64,000 nucleotides of DNA from Chromobacterium amazonense. GTDB lineage: Bacteria > Pseudomonadota > Gammaproteobacteria > Burkholderiales > Chromobacteriaceae. This document shows, piece by piece, positions 1 to 8,780 of the stretch. A model generated the notes under the pieces. That model was given only the letters and a program-made list of their open reading frames with translations, was not told where the DNA came from and did not search any database. The translations under genes and the position numbers were made by a program. Position 1 is the stretch's first letter. The number at the start of each line of letters is the position of its first letter. The stretch lies in contig NZ_MKCR01000014.1 in the NCBI RefSeq assembly GCF_001855565.1, forward strand, positions 1 through 64,000. Direction: 5' to 3'.

Positions 1-308
1 CGGTTGGCGTCGTAGTTCAGCCGCAGCGTGGCAGTGATGGTGGATACCCCGCTGGAGCTGGTGGAAGAAAGGTAATCAATGCCCTGCGCCTGGGCGATGG
101 CCGATTCCAGCGGCTGGGTAATGAAGCCCGCCACCGTCTTGGCATCCGCGCCGTAATAGGCGGTGGAGATGGTCACCACCGCGTTTTGCGTTTGCGGGTA
201 TTGGTTGATCGGCAGGCCGAACAGCGAGCGCAGGCCGAGCACCACGATCAGCAGGCTGACCGTGGTGGCCAGCACCGGCCGCTTGATGAAGATATCGGTA
301 AAGTTCAT
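1..308 (-). CDS. RND efflux pump inner-membrane transporter, N-terminal part (cut by window edge)
   Basis: This is the start of an AcrB/MexB-type resistance-nodulation-division pump, which expels drugs or other small molecules from the periplasm and inner membrane using the proton gradient. About 102 residues are visible. They begin MNFTDIFIKRPVLATTVSLL, the usual N-terminus with the first membrane helix, and run on through the typical 'INQYPQ' and 'GADAKTV..FITQPLE' stretches into the porter domain. The gene continues past base 1. It starts 8 bases after the adaptor gene's stop, with a GAGG ribosome site lying in that gap, so it is the third gene of an outer membrane channel-adaptor-pump operon. 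The substrate cannot be told from this part. Confidence 0.9.
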   Translation of the reverse strand, partial: MNFTDIFIKRPVLATTVSLLIVVLGLRSLFGLPINQYPQTQNAVVTISTAYYGADAKTVAGFITQPLESAIAQAQGIDYLSSTSSSGVSTITATLRLNYDAN

Positions 309-316
309 GGCGAGCC

Positions 317-1423
317 TCAGTGTTCTTGCGGCGTCGGGTTCGGGCTGTTGGCCGGCTGCACCGAGTTGTTGACGGTGACCGGTGTGCCGGTCTTCAGCTT
401 CAGCTGGCCGCTGGTGACCACTTCCTGGCCTTCCTTCAGACCGGCGGTGATCGCCACCTGATCGCCGCGGGTATCGCCGGTGGTGACGAAGGCTTGTTGG
501 GCTTCTAGGCCGTTTTTGCCCTGTTTGACGATGAACACGGTAGAGCCGTACGGGTTATAGGTAATGGCGGTCTGCGGCAGCGTCAGGTGCTTTTGCTTGC
601 TGCCCACTTCGATGGTGGTGTTGGCGAACATGCCAGGCAGCAGCTTGTGCTTGGGGTTGGCGATGGTGGCCTCGATCTGAACATTGCGCGTGGCGGGATC
701 GATCTTTGGGTTGATGGCGTTGATCTTGCCATGGAAGACTTCATCGCCAAAGGCGTCGCTCTTGACCTTGACCGGCTGGCCCACGCGCACCTTGCCGATC
801 TGGCGTTGCGGCAGGTTGAAGTCGACATACACCGGGTCGATGGTTTGCAGCGTGACGATCTTGTCGCCCGGATTCAGGTATTGCCCCGGATTGACGGTGG
901 TGATGCCCAGGCGGCCGGAGAACGGCGCGCGTATGGTTTTCTTGGCCACCAGCGCGGCTTGTTGCGCCACCAGCGCGGTCTTGCTCTTCAAGTCGGCCAT
1001 GTCGGCGTCCACTTGCGCCTGGCTGACGCCTTCGATCGCCAGCTGGGCGCGGTCGCGCTTCAGCGTGGTGGCGGCCAGTTCGGCGGCGGCCTGCAAGGAG
1101 CGCAGCTGCGCCTGGTCGGAGTCGGCGTTCAATTGCACCAGCACGTCGCCGGCCTTGACGTCCTGGCCGGACTTGAAGTGCAGGCTGCGCACCTGGCCGG
1201 CCACTTCGCTGCTGATGTCCACACCGTGCACGGCGGTGAGGGTGCCGACGGAGCTGAGCTGCGGCTGCCATTCCGCGGTCTTGGCTACGGTGGTGGATAC
1301 CGTCTGCGGGCCCGGTTTGGGCGAGCTGGCGATCAGCTTCTGGATGTGCAGGAAAAAGCCCACGCCCAGCACCACAATCAGCAGCGCTACGCCGCCCAAC
1401 ATGATCAACATTCGCTTGGTCAT
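317..1423 (-). CDS. RND efflux periplasmic adaptor (membrane fusion protein)
   Basis: A 368-residue periplasmic adaptor that links the inner-membrane RND pump to an outer membrane channel. Residues 5-25 form one hydrophobic anchor helix; there is no lipobox cysteine, unlike AcrA and MexA. A first barrel/lipoyl half follows at about 65-105 (GQVRSLHFKSGQDVKAGDVL). A helical hairpin covers about 105-160, and the second lipoyl half is at about 165-185 (APFSGRLG). A beta-barrel and membrane-proximal domain end the protein in a proline-rich tail. It lies 73 bases after the channel gene and 8 bases before the pump gene, all on the minus strand, so co-transcription is very likely. Confidence 0.93.
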   Translation of the reverse strand: MTKRMLIMLGGVALLIVVLGVGFFLHIQKLIASSPKPGPQTVSTTVAKTAEWQPQLSSVGTLTAVHGVDISSEVAGQVRSLHFKSGQDVKAGDVLVQLNADSDQAQLRSLQAAAELAATTLKRDRAQLAIEGVSQAQVDADMADLKSKTALVAQQAALVAKKTIRAPFSGRLGITTVNPGQYLNPGDKIVTLQTIDPVYVDFNLPQRQIGKVRVGQPVKVKSDAFGDEVFHGKINAINPKIDPATRNVQIEATIANPKHKLLPGMFANTTIEVGSKQKHLTLPQTAITYNPYGSTVFIVKQGKNGLEAQQAFVTTGDTRGDQVAITAGLKEGQEVVTSGQLKLKTGTPVTVNNSVQPANSPNPTPQEH

Positions 1424-1496
1424 GATTTGTCTTCTTCTTTCAATGGCGATTCGGATTCCGTGTTCCCGCGCCGCGGCGCGAGCCTTGTCTTGCTGC

Positions 1497-3011
1497 TCAG
1501 CCGCTTGCCTGCCCGGCGGCCGCCGGGTGGTTCCACCAGCCGCCGCCCAGCGCCAGGAACAGTGCGGCGGTGTCGGCGTAACGCGCCGCCTGGGCCTGGA
1601 TCAGGCCGATGCGCGCCTGCTGATAGCTGCGTTGCGCATCCAGCAGCGCCAGGTAGCTGATGCCGCCTAGCTTGTATTGCCGGGTGTTCACCTCCAGCGA
1701 TTCGCGCGCCTTGGCTTCGGCGTCGGTCTGCGCTTTCAGCGCCAGCGCGTCGGCATCGATGGCGCGCAGGCTGTCGGCCACATTCTGGAAGGCCTTCAGG
1801 ACCGTGGCGCGGTATTGCGCCTCGGCCTGCTGGTAGGCCGCCTCGGCGGCGCGGCGCTTGGCGCTGAGCGCGCCGCCGTTGAACAGCGGCTGGGTCAGGC
1901 CGGCGGTGACGCCCCACAGCGTGTTGCCGATGTCCATGGCAGGCAGCACCGTGTGCTGGGTGCCGTAATTGCCGCTCAGGGTGATCTGCGGATACTGGTT
2001 GGCTGTGGCGACGCCGACTTGCGCGGAGGCCTGATGCAGCAGGGCTTCGCTGGCGCGGATGTCCGGCCGCTGGCGCGCCAATTCGGACGGCAGGGAAACG
2101 GGCAGCTCGGTCGGCAGGCGCAGCGTGTCGAGATGGAACTCGGGCAGGCCGCCCTCGCCGGGGAAGCGTCCGGCCAGCACGGCCAACTGGTGGCGGGTTT
2201 GCGCCAGCGCCTTTTCCAGCGGCGGCAATTGGGCGCGGGTTTGCGCCACCAGCGTGCCCTGGGTCAGCGCCGCCGCGCGCGGATGCGCGCCCAGCTCGAC
2301 TTGTTTCTCGGCAATGCGCAGCTGCGTCTCCTGGGCCTTCAGCAACTCGCGGGTGGCTTCCAGTTGGCCGCGCAGCGCCGCTTCCTGCACCGCGGTGGTG
2401 ACCACGTTGCCGATCAGCGTCTGATAGGCCGCCTCGGTCTGGAAGCGCTGGTAGTCCGCGGCCGCCATCAGGCTTTCCAGCTGTCGGCGTTCGCCGCCGA
2501 ACAGGTCCAGGGTGTAGGACACGCCTATGGTGCCGCTGTAGACGTTGAATTCGTTGGGCGTCGATCCGCTGAGGATGGCGCGCTGGCGGCCGCCGCCCAG
2601 CTGCGCGTTGACGCTCGGATAGTAGGTGGCACCGGCCGCGGCGTTGTAGTTTTCCTGCGCCTGGCGCAGCGCGGCCTGGGCGGCGTCCAGCGTCGGATTG
2701 TGCTCCAGCGCGGCGCGGATCAGTTGGTCCAGCGGTTCGGAGCGGAACAGCTTCCACCACTCGGCCGGCAGGTCCTGCCCGTTCACCAGGCGTTGGCCGA
2801 CGCCGGCTGGGCCGACGTGGTCGCCATGGGCGTTGACGGTTTCGGTTGGCAGGGCGGTTTCGGTATACGGCGCGTCTGCGGCCTTGGGCAGGACGGGCGT
2901 CTTGAAATCGGGCCCGACAGCGCAGCCCGCCAGGGCCAGCGCCACGGCCAGCCCGACGACGGCTTGCCGCAGCGGCGGACGGTAGCGGTTTGGATGCGGT
3001 TTGGAATGCAC
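1497..3011 (-). CDS. Efflux outer membrane channel lipoprotein, NodT/OprM family
   Basis: A 504-residue TolC-like outer membrane factor and the first gene of the RND efflux operon. The N-terminus carries a signal peptide with a lipobox, LALAGC, giving lipid-modified Cys30, followed by the family-typical AVGPDFKTP. The two repeated coiled-coil/beta-strand halves expected of the family are present across the rest. The start is taken as GTG at 3011 because AGGAG lies 6 bases upstream and no in-frame ATG fits; it is the only such start in this operon. A strong hairpin sits in the leader just upstream (3034-3067). Three such proteins would assemble into the exit duct that meets the adaptor. Confidence 0.93.
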   Translation of the reverse strand: MHSKPHPNRYRPPLRQAVVGLAVALALAGCAVGPDFKTPVLPKAADAPYTETALPTETVNAHGDHVGPAGVGQRLVNGQDLPAEWWKLFRSEPLDQLIRAALEHNPTLDAAQAALRQAQENYNAAAGATYYPSVNAQLGGGRQRAILSGSTPNEFNVYSGTIGVSYTLDLFGGERRQLESLMAAADYQRFQTEAAYQTLIGNVVTTAVQEAALRGQLEATRELLKAQETQLRIAEKQVELGAHPRAAALTQGTLVAQTRAQLPPLEKALAQTRHQLAVLAGRFPGEGGLPEFHLDTLRLPTELPVSLPSELARQRPDIRASEALLHQASAQVGVATANQYPQITLSGNYGTQHTVLPAMDIGNTLWGVTAGLTQPLFNGGALSAKRRAAEAAYQQAEAQYRATVLKAFQNVADSLRAIDADALALKAQTDAEAKARESLEVNTRQYKLGGISYLALLDAQRSYQQARIGLIQAQAARYADTAALFLALGGGWWNHPAAAGQASG

Positions 3012-3033
3012 GGCATGCTCCTGGATGTGCGGA

Positions 3034-3067
3034 AAGCCGACTCGCCGGGCGTGCCCGGCGTCGGCTT
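3034..3067 (-). promoter_or_regulatory. Leader hairpin before the efflux operon
   Basis: An inverted repeat with 8 paired bases (CGCCGGGC / GCCCGGCG) closing a 2-base turn, extended after a 2-base bulge by AAGCCGA / TCGGCTT. It lies about 22 bases before the GTG start of the channel gene. On the minus strand it is followed only by TTTCC, so it is a poor terminator; it could be an attenuator, an mRNA-stability element or part of an operator. The role is not shown. Confidence 0.4.
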
Positions 3068-3221
3068 CCTGAATGTCTTCCCCTGCGGCGGTGCGCGGGG
3101 CGGGTCAGGGGATGAAGTTGCTATGCTCTATGGATTTGCGCCGCATGTCTACTGGGTTGAGGGTAGGGGTATGGAAATGTCGTTTTGTTGAATGTTGCGG
3201 TTGCGGCGGGGGGAGATGGCG

Positions 3222-3986
3222 TCAGGCCGGCAGCCTGCTGGCCGCGGCCAGCGGGTCAAGGCCCTGGCGCGCGACCAGGTGATCCAGATAGGTCAGGGCT
3301 TGATTGCCCAGCCGCAGGCCGCGCAGCTCGGCCGCGGCGGCCTGCGGCAGCCTGGCCAGCGCATCCTTGCGTATCAACAGCGTGGCTTCATCGCGGCCGC
3401 GCAGCAGGCCTTCCGGGTCGGCCAGTTCGCGGATGCGGTGGGACCAATGCAGAAACTGCGGCTGCCACAGCGGCACCACGGTCCAGTCGCGGCGGGCGAC
3501 CGCCTGTTCGAAGGCGGCGACGCAGTCGTCCAGGTTGCCGTGCCGGAAGGTGTAACCGGCCTGTTCCAGCCTGTAGCGCGCCATGATCTCCAGCGAGAAG
3601 CGGCTGATGCCGGCGCCGGGATTGATGCCCTGGATGATCTTGACCATGCGCGCCGCGACTTCGGTTTTTCGCAGGTCCGCCAGCGTGGAGACGGCCTCAG
3701 GCGGCACGTAGTCTGGCACGCCCCACAGGGCGTAGGGGGTGTACAGCACGGTCAGTTTTTCCACTTCATGCTCGATGGGCGCCAGGTAGGCGCCGTGGCT
3801 GCCGGGCAGCCAGGCGCTGCAAAGCAGGTCGCCCTGGCCGCTGGCCAACAGCTCGAAGGCGCGTTCGTGCGGCACGCGCCATTCGCTGACGCTGACGCCG
3901 TGTTTTTGCAAGACGGCGGCCACCACGCCGGCGCTGGCTGCGTGGAAGGATAGGTCTATGGTGATCAGGGTTAGATGGGTTCGCAT
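3222..3986 (-). CDS. Glycine betaine-type substrate-binding protein (OpuAC domain), apparently without signal peptide
   Basis: A 254-residue protein resembling the OpuAC/ProX substrate-binding domain of betaine ABC importers. Aromatic residues placed as in that fold are visible: W59 in CSAWLPGSH, W88 in YALWGVPDY, and a Trp cluster near 180-200 (DWTVVPLWQPQFLHW). It starts MRTHLTLITIDLSFHAASAG, which is not a convincing signal peptide, and no permease or ATPase gene adjoins it. It is therefore either a cytoplasmic binding protein, an orphan component, or an export-deficient paralogue of the system at 53.6-57.4 kb. The ribosome site is weak. The family is fairly clear; the function is not. Confidence 0.75.
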   Translation of the reverse strand: MRTHLTLITIDLSFHAASAGVVAAVLQKHGVSVSEWRVPHERAFELLASGQGDLLCSAWLPGSHGAYLAPIEHEVEKLTVLYTPYALWGVPDYVPPEAVSTLADLRKTEVAARMVKIIQGINPGAGISRFSLEIMARYRLEQAGYTFRHGNLDDCVAAFEQAVARRDWTVVPLWQPQFLHWSHRIRELADPEGLLRGRDEATLLIRKDALARLPQAAAAELRGLRLGNQALTYLDHLVARQGLDPLAAASRLPA

Positions 3987-4047
3987 GTTCGCTTTCTGCT
4001 CGATGAAAAGGCCGCGCCGGGCGGCCGATGACGTCGATGCGATGGGG

Positions 4048-5061
4048 CTAGAAACCCGACAGCACGATCTTGCCCTTGGCGGTGTTGCTTTCCAGCAGGG
4101 CGTGGGCGCGTTTCAGGTTGGCGGCATTGATGGCGCCGAAGCGTTCGGCCACCGTGCTTTTCACGATGCCGGCGTCCACCAGGCGGGCCAGTTCGGTCAG
4201 CAGCGTGTGCTGGGCGATTTGGTCGTCGGTGGCGAACATCGAGCGGGTGTACATGAACTCCCAGTGCAGCGAGAGGCTCTTCGCCTTTAGCGCGCGGACG
4301 TCCAGCGCGACGGGATCGTCGATCAGCGCGAGCTTGCCCTGCGGCGCCAGCGATTCGACGATCTCGGCGAAGTGCTGCTCGGTCTGGTTCAGGCTGGCCA
4401 CGTAATCGACGTGCTCGATGCCGATGCGCTTCAGTTCCTGGCTCAGCGGCTGGCGGTGGTCGATGACATGGTGGGCGCCCAGCTCCTTGACCCAGGCCTT
4501 GGTTTCCGGGCGCGAGGCGGTGCCGATCACGGTGAGGCCGGTCAGTTGGCGCGCCAGTTGGACCAGGATGGAGCCGACGCCGCCGGCGGCGCCGACGATC
4601 AGCAGCTTCTTGCCGGCCGGTTGGCCATTGGCCAGCACTTGCAGACGGTCGAACAGCAGCTCCCAGGCGGTGATGGCGGTCAGCGGCAGGGCGGCGGCGG
4701 TTTCGAAGTCCAGGCTGTCCGGCATCTTGCCGACGATGCGCTCGTCCACCGCGTGCAGCTCGCTGTTGGCGCCGGGGCGCTGCAAGGCGCCGGCGTACCA
4801 GACGCGGTCGCCCGGCTGGAACAGGCTGACCTTGCTGCCGACGGCGCGTACCACGCCGGCGGCGTCCCAGCCCAGCACGCGGGGCTGGCCGGCTGCCGGC
4901 GCCATATTGGCGCGGACTTTCACATCCACCGGGTTGACCGAGATGGCCTTCACTTCGACCAGCAGGTCGTGTTCGCCGATGATGGGCTCGGGCAGTTCGA
5001 CGTCCAGCAAGGCTTCGGTGTGGTCGATCGGCAGGTTCTGGTAATAGGCGATGGCTTTCAT
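4048..5061 (-). CDS. MDR-family zinc-type alcohol dehydrogenase-like / quinone oxidoreductase
   Basis: A 337-residue medium-chain dehydrogenase/reductase. The N-terminal GroES-like domain covers about 1-125 with LGWDAAGVV at 64-71. The nucleotide-binding Rossmann fold starts at GAAGGVGS (157-164). The cysteine ligands of catalytic and structural zinc seen in true alcohol dehydrogenases are absent, so a zinc-independent NADPH-dependent quinone or enone reductase is more likely than an alcohol dehydrogenase. AAAGGA precedes the ATG by 7 bases. It is transcribed divergently from the LysR-type regulator at 5171, its likely controller by the usual LysR arrangement. Confidence 0.85.
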   Translation of the reverse strand: MKAIAYYQNLPIDHTEALLDVELPEPIIGEHDLLVEVKAISVNPVDVKVRANMAPAAGQPRVLGWDAAGVVRAVGSKVSLFQPGDRVWYAGALQRPGANSELHAVDERIVGKMPDSLDFETAAALPLTAITAWELLFDRLQVLANGQPAGKKLLIVGAAGGVGSILVQLARQLTGLTVIGTASRPETKAWVKELGAHHVIDHRQPLSQELKRIGIEHVDYVASLNQTEQHFAEIVESLAPQGKLALIDDPVALDVRALKAKSLSLHWEFMYTRSMFATDDQIAQHTLLTELARLVDAGIVKSTVAERFGAINAANLKRAHALLESNTAKGKIVLSGF

Positions 5062-5076
5062 GGCATTTCCTTTGTT

Positions 5077-5100
5077 GCGGTGACGAGAATCAGTGACCGC
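5077..5100. promoter_or_regulatory. Possible LysR operator in divergent intergenic region
   Basis: GCGGT and ACCGC form an inverted repeat separated by 14 bases, in the 109-base gap between the divergent reductase and LysR-type genes, close to the reductase start. Position and partial symmetry suit a LysR-type binding site. No contact data are available, and the spacing is longer than the common T-N11-A motif. Confidence 0.3.
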
Positions 5101-5113
5101 ATGGTATTGCTAT

Positions 5114-5140
5114 TTGATTTGGGGAAAATCCAGCTATTAT
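5114..5140 (+). promoter_or_regulatory. Candidate sigma70 promoter of the LysR-type gene
   Basis: TTGATT (5114-5119) and TATTAT (5135-5140) are separated by 15 bases, slightly short of ideal, with the chosen ATG about 30 bases further on. The surrounding stretch is much richer in A and T than the flanking genes. Confidence 0.4.
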
Positions 5141-5170
5141 GGGAATCAGTTTCAAAATAAAATTGATAAA

Positions 5171-6076
5171 ATGATCCGATTGGACGATTTGCAGGTTTTC
5201 ATCCGCGCGGCGGATCTTGGCAGCTTGTCGGCGGCGGCGCGCCAGCTGGACCTGAGCCCGGCCGTGGCCAGCGCCGCGCTGAAACGGCTGGAGGCGGAAG
5301 TCGGGGCGCAACTGTTGGCCCGCTCCACCCGCAGCCTGAGGCTGACGCTGGCCGGCGAGCGTTATCTGATTCACGCCCGCGCCGCGCTGGATGCGGTGCA
5401 GGCGGGCAGCCTGGCATTGGCGCAGGACAGGCAGGCGCTGGCCGGCAGCCTGTCCCTGTCCATGCCGTCCGACCTGGGGCGCAATCTGCTGAGGCCGTGG
5501 CTGGATGATTTTCTGGCGCGGCATCCGGGCCTCAGCCTGCAGCTGCGCGTCAGCGACCGGGTGGCGGATCTGTACCGCCAGCCAGTGGATGTGGCGGTGC
5601 GTTACGGCGTGCCGGATGACTCCAGCCTGGTGGCCCTGCCGCTGGCGCCGGACAACCGCCGCGTGTTGTGCGCGTCGCCGGACTACCTGGCCCGGCACGG
5701 CGCGCCGCATGCGCCGCAGGATTTGCGCGGACACCATTGTCTGCGCCTGGTGCTGGGCGAGGCGGTGCACGAGCGCTGGAGTTTCGAGCGCGATGGCGAG
5801 CGGCAGATGGTGGCGGTGAGCGGACGTTGGATGAGCGACGACGGCGAGATCGTGCGGCGCTGGGCGGCGGCGGGGCGCGGCATCGCTTACAAGTCCAGAT
5901 TGGACGTGCTGGCGGACTTGCGTTCGGGCGCTTTGCAGGCCTTGTTGCCGGATTGTCTCACGGAGCCGGCGCCGCTGTATCTGGTGACGCCGCACCGCTT
6001 GATGCTGTCGCCGGCGGTGGTGGCGCTGCGCGAGCATTTGCAAACTTGCCTGGCCGGCTATCTGGCTGAACCATAA
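5171..6076 (+). CDS. LysR-family transcriptional regulator
   Basis: A 301-residue LysR-type regulator. The winged helix-turn-helix is at residues 1-62 (RLDDLQVFIRAADLGSLSAA, then a recognition helix ending RSTRSLRLT), and the effector-binding domain covers about 88-290. The start at 5171 (MIRLDDL) was preferred to an in-frame ATG at 5093 because that extension lies in AT-rich promoter-like sequence and adds nothing to the family fold. The domain order resembles the CrgA/DsdC-like group that often controls an adjacent oxidoreductase, here the divergent MDR reductase. The effector is unknown. Confidence 0.9.
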   Translation: MIRLDDLQVFIRAADLGSLSAAARQLDLSPAVASAALKRLEAEVGAQLLARSTRSLRLTLAGERYLIHARAALDAVQAGSLALAQDRQALAGSLSLSMPSDLGRNLLRPWLDDFLARHPGLSLQLRVSDRVADLYRQPVDVAVRYGVPDDSSLVALPLAPDNRRVLCASPDYLARHGAPHAPQDLRGHHCLRLVLGEAVHERWSFERDGERQMVAVSGRWMSDDGEIVRRWAAAGRGIAYKSRLDVLADLRSGALQALLPDCLTEPAPLYLVTPHRLMLSPAVVALREHLQTCLAGYLAEP

Positions 6077-6137
6077 TGAAAAGACCGCCGGGACAGCCGG
6101 TTCCGGAACAAGTTGCGCGAGGGGGCGGGGGCGATGT

Positions 6138-6166
6138 GTATTTTCCGTAAAGATTCGGGCTATAAT
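6138..6166 (+). promoter_or_regulatory. Candidate promoter of the pcnB-panD gene cluster
   Basis: A perfect -10 hexamer TATAAT lies at 6161-6166, 57 bases before the pcnB start. The -35 side is weak, with only T-rich sequence around 6138-6146. It is the only clear -10 in the gap between the LysR gene and pcnB. Confidence 0.5.
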
Positions 6167-6222
6167 CGCGGCCTTGAATCCTAATTCTTGCGAATCCAGC
6201 ATTCCAAGTCACAATCTTCCAC

Positions 6223-7587
6223 ATGATCCGCAAGCTAATCCGAAAAGTTCTGGAATTGCCGGCCGGCATGGCCAAGCGCCGCGGCAAGCTCCGCGTCTAT
6301 CCGCTGCCGCAGCACGGCATCCGCCGCGACCAGTTGAGTTCCGCCGCCCTGCGCGTGACCAGCCGCCTGCAAGAGGCGGGCTACTCCGCCTACGTGGTGG
6401 GCGGCGCGGTGCGCGACCTGATGCTGGGCGTGTCGCCCAAGGATTTCGACGTGGCGACCAACGCCACGCCGGAGCAGGTGCATCACCTGTTCCGCCGCTC
6501 ACGCATCATCGGCCGCCGCTTCCGCATCGTCCATGTGATGATGGGGCCGGAAACCATAGAGGTGACCACCTTCCGCGGCGGCAGCGTCGACGATACCAAT
6601 GAAACCGGCCGCATCATGGCCGACAACAGTTTCGGCAGCCAGGAAGAAGACGCGCACCGCCGCGACTTCACCGTCAACGCGCTGTTCTATGATCCGTCCG
6701 ACGAAACCGTCATCGACTACCACCACGGCGTCAAGGATCTGCACGCCAAGAAACTGGTCATGATAGGCCAGCCGGCGCGCCGCTATCAGGAAGATCCTGT
6801 GCGCATGCTGCGCGCGGTGCGCCTGGCAGCCAAGCTGGGTTTCGAGATCGACGACGCCACCAAGAAGCCCATCCGCGCCCACGCCCATCTGCTGAAGAAG
6901 GAGCCGCCGGCCCGACTGTTCGACGAACTGCTGAAGTTGCTGATGTCCGGCCATGCCTATGCCTGCCTGAAGAAGCTGCGCGAGGAAGGCCTGGCGCGCG
7001 GCGTGTTCCCTCTGCTGGACGCGGTGATGGACGACAAGGCCGGCGACGATCCTTTCCTGCGCCTGAGCCTGGACAGCACCGATGCGCGGTTGCGCGCCGA
7101 CAAACCCATCTCCGTCGGCTTCCTGCTGGCCACCTTGCTGTGGCGCCAGGTGAACCAGGGCTGGCAAAAGCGCATCGCGGCGGGCGAGAAGAGCTTGCCG
7201 GCGCTGATGTCCGCCATCGCCGACATCGAGGCGGAACAGGACAACGACTTTGCCATCCCGCGCCGTTTCAGCGTCACCATGCGCGAAATCTGGACCTTGC
7301 AGGCGCGCTTCGACAACCGCACCGGCAGCCGGCCTTATCGCTTCCTGGAGCAGCCGCGCTTCCGCGCCGCCTATGACTTCCTTGCACTGCGCAGCGAAGC
7401 CGGAGAAGTGCCGCGCGAGCTAGTGGAATGGTGGGAACGCTTCCAGCGCGCCGACGGCGCAGAGTGCGAGCGTCTGATCGCCGAGGCCAAGGAAAGCGGC
7501 GGCGAAGAGCCGGCCAAGAAGCGCCGCCGCCGCCGCAGCGGCGGCCGCCGGCGCAGCGAGGGCGCCAGCGAGGGGGGAGCAGAGTGA
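6223..7587 (+). CDS. pcnB: Poly(A) polymerase I
   Basis: A 454-residue polynucleotide adenylyltransferase that adds 3' poly(A) tails to RNA and promotes its decay by the degradosome. The nucleotidyltransferase head shows GGAVRDLMLG at 60-69 and the catalytic DFD at 74-76. The RNA-binding neck has RYQEDPVRMLRAVRLAAKLGF near 186-206. The C-terminus is very basic (KKRRRRRSGGRRRS), as in other PcnB proteins. The gene overlaps folK by 4 bases (GTGA), so the two are translationally coupled. A closely related CCA-adding enzyme is the alternative; the basic tail and the pcnB-folK order favour PcnB. Confidence 0.95.
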   Translation: MIRKLIRKVLELPAGMAKRRGKLRVYPLPQHGIRRDQLSSAALRVTSRLQEAGYSAYVVGGAVRDLMLGVSPKDFDVATNATPEQVHHLFRRSRIIGRRFRIVHVMMGPETIEVTTFRGGSVDDTNETGRIMADNSFGSQEEDAHRRDFTVNALFYDPSDETVIDYHHGVKDLHAKKLVMIGQPARRYQEDPVRMLRAVRLAAKLGFEIDDATKKPIRAHAHLLKKEPPARLFDELLKLLMSGHAYACLKKLREEGLARGVFPLLDAVMDDKAGDDPFLRLSLDSTDARLRADKPISVGFLLATLLWRQVNQGWQKRIAAGEKSLPALMSAIADIEAEQDNDFAIPRRFSVTMREIWTLQARFDNRTGSRPYRFLEQPRFRAAYDFLALRSEAGEVPRELVEWWERFQRADGAECERLIAEAKESGGEEPAKKRRRRRSGGRRRSEGASEGGAE

Positions 7588-8072
7588 CGCTGGCCTATGT
7601 CGCTCTGGGCAGCAACCTGGAGCAGCCGGACCAGCAGGTGAGGGCCGCGCTCGCGGCCCTCGGCCATTTGCCCGGCAGCGCCTTGTTGCGCCACTCTTCG
7701 CTGTACCGCACCGCGCCGGTCGGCTATGCGGACCAACCCGATTTCATCAATGCCGTGGCGGCGCTGGATACCCAGCTGTCGCCGGCTGATTTGCTGGAGG
7801 CGCTGTTCGCCATCGAACAGCGCTTCGGCCGCCAGCGCAGTTTTCGCAATGCGCCCAGGGTGCTGGACCTTGACCTGCTGTACTACGATGGCGTGGTTTC
7901 CTCCGATGCAAGCCTGACGCTGCCGCATCCTCGCATGCGCGACCGCGCCTTCGTGATGGTGCCGCTGGCCGAGATCGCATCCGGCGAGATTCTGTCCGGC
8001 GTGGGCGATGTTTCCGCCCTGGCCGCCGCCTTGAGCGGCCAGGGCATTGAAAAGCTGGACGAGGCTGGCTGA
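7584..8072 (+). CDS. folK: 6-hydroxymethyl-7,8-dihydropterin pyrophosphokinase
   Basis: A 162-residue HPPK, which transfers pyrophosphate from ATP to 6-hydroxymethyldihydropterin in folate synthesis. It starts with the family pattern VTLAYVALGSNLEQP, contains FINAVAALDT, FGRQRSFRNAPRVLDLDLLYY (magnesium and pterin site) and LPHPRMRDRAFVMVPLAEI. The start is a GTG overlapping the pcnB stop; its GGGGGAG ribosome site lies inside pcnB. The length is normal for the family. Confidence 0.95.
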   Translation: MTLAYVALGSNLEQPDQQVRAALAALGHLPGSALLRHSSLYRTAPVGYADQPDFINAVAALDTQLSPADLLEALFAIEQRFGRQRSFRNAPRVLDLDLLYYDGVVSSDASLTLPHPRMRDRAFVMVPLAEIASGEILSGVGDVSALAAALSGQGIEKLDEAG

Positions 8073-8095
8073 ACCCGCTCAAGAACAGGAAAAAC

Positions 8096-8731
8096 ATGAG
8101 TCAACTGCGATATGTGGTGGTGGAGGGGCCGATAGGCTCCGGCAAGTCCTCGCTGGCCAAGCGGCTGTCCGCCTACTGGGGCGTGCAGCTGAAGGCGGAA
8201 GATCCTGCCGCCAATCCGTTTTTGCCGCGCTTTTACCGCAATATGCCGGCCCATGCGCTGTCCACCCAGCTGAGCTTCCTGACGCAGCGCGCCGACATCG
8301 CGCGCGACATGCTGCAAGGCGACTTGATGGCCGCGCCGCTGGTGTCGGACTTCCTGTTCGAAAAAGACGATCTGTTCGCGCGGATGAACCTGGACGAACA
8401 TGAGCTGGCGCTGTATCGCCGCCTGGCCAGGCTGGCGCTGCCGGAATATCCGGTGCCGGATCTGGTGATTTATCTGCAGGCGTCCGAGGAGACGCTGCTG
8501 CAGCGCGTGGCGGCGCGCGCCATCGACTACGAGGTGAACTTCCCCGAGGGCTACCTCAAGCGCGTCCACGCCGGTTATAACGAATTTTTCCATCAGTACG
8601 AGGCCGCGCCGCTGCTGATCGTCAACACCGATCATCTGAATCTGGTGGACGGCGACGAGGACTTCGAGTTATTGATCCGCTGCATTGCGGAAATGCGCGG
8701 CCAGCGCAGTTATTTCAACAAGAGCGTCTGA
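8096..8731 (+). CDS. Deoxynucleoside kinase (deoxyadenosine/deoxyguanosine kinase family)
   Basis: A 211-residue P-loop kinase that phosphorylates deoxynucleosides for salvage. The P-loop GPIGSGKSS is at residues 11-19, an ED pair that binds the substrate base lies near 36, and the LID region and '[16 protein letters not shown]' pattern are as in dAK/dGK enzymes. It lies 23 bases after folK and about 50 before panB. This folK-kinase-panB order is a common betaproteobacterial arrangement. The exact base preference cannot be read from the sequence. Confidence 0.9.
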   Translation: MSQLRYVVVEGPIGSGKSSLAKRLSAYWGVQLKAEDPAANPFLPRFYRNMPAHALSTQLSFLTQRADIARDMLQGDLMAAPLVSDFLFEKDDLFARMNLDEHELALYRRLARLALPEYPVPDLVIYLQASEETLLQRVAARAIDYEVNFPEGYLKRVHAGYNEFFHQYEAAPLLIVNTDHLNLVDGDEDFELLIRCIAEMRGQRSYFNKSV

Positions 8732-8780
8732 CCGGGTTCGTCCCGCGCGGCGCCGCGATGGAACACGAGGAAGTCGAGAA

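Noticed and set aside
1677..3191. 504-residue plus-strand frame opposite the efflux channel gene
   Set aside because: Mirror of a well-supported OprM-type gene; no family features.
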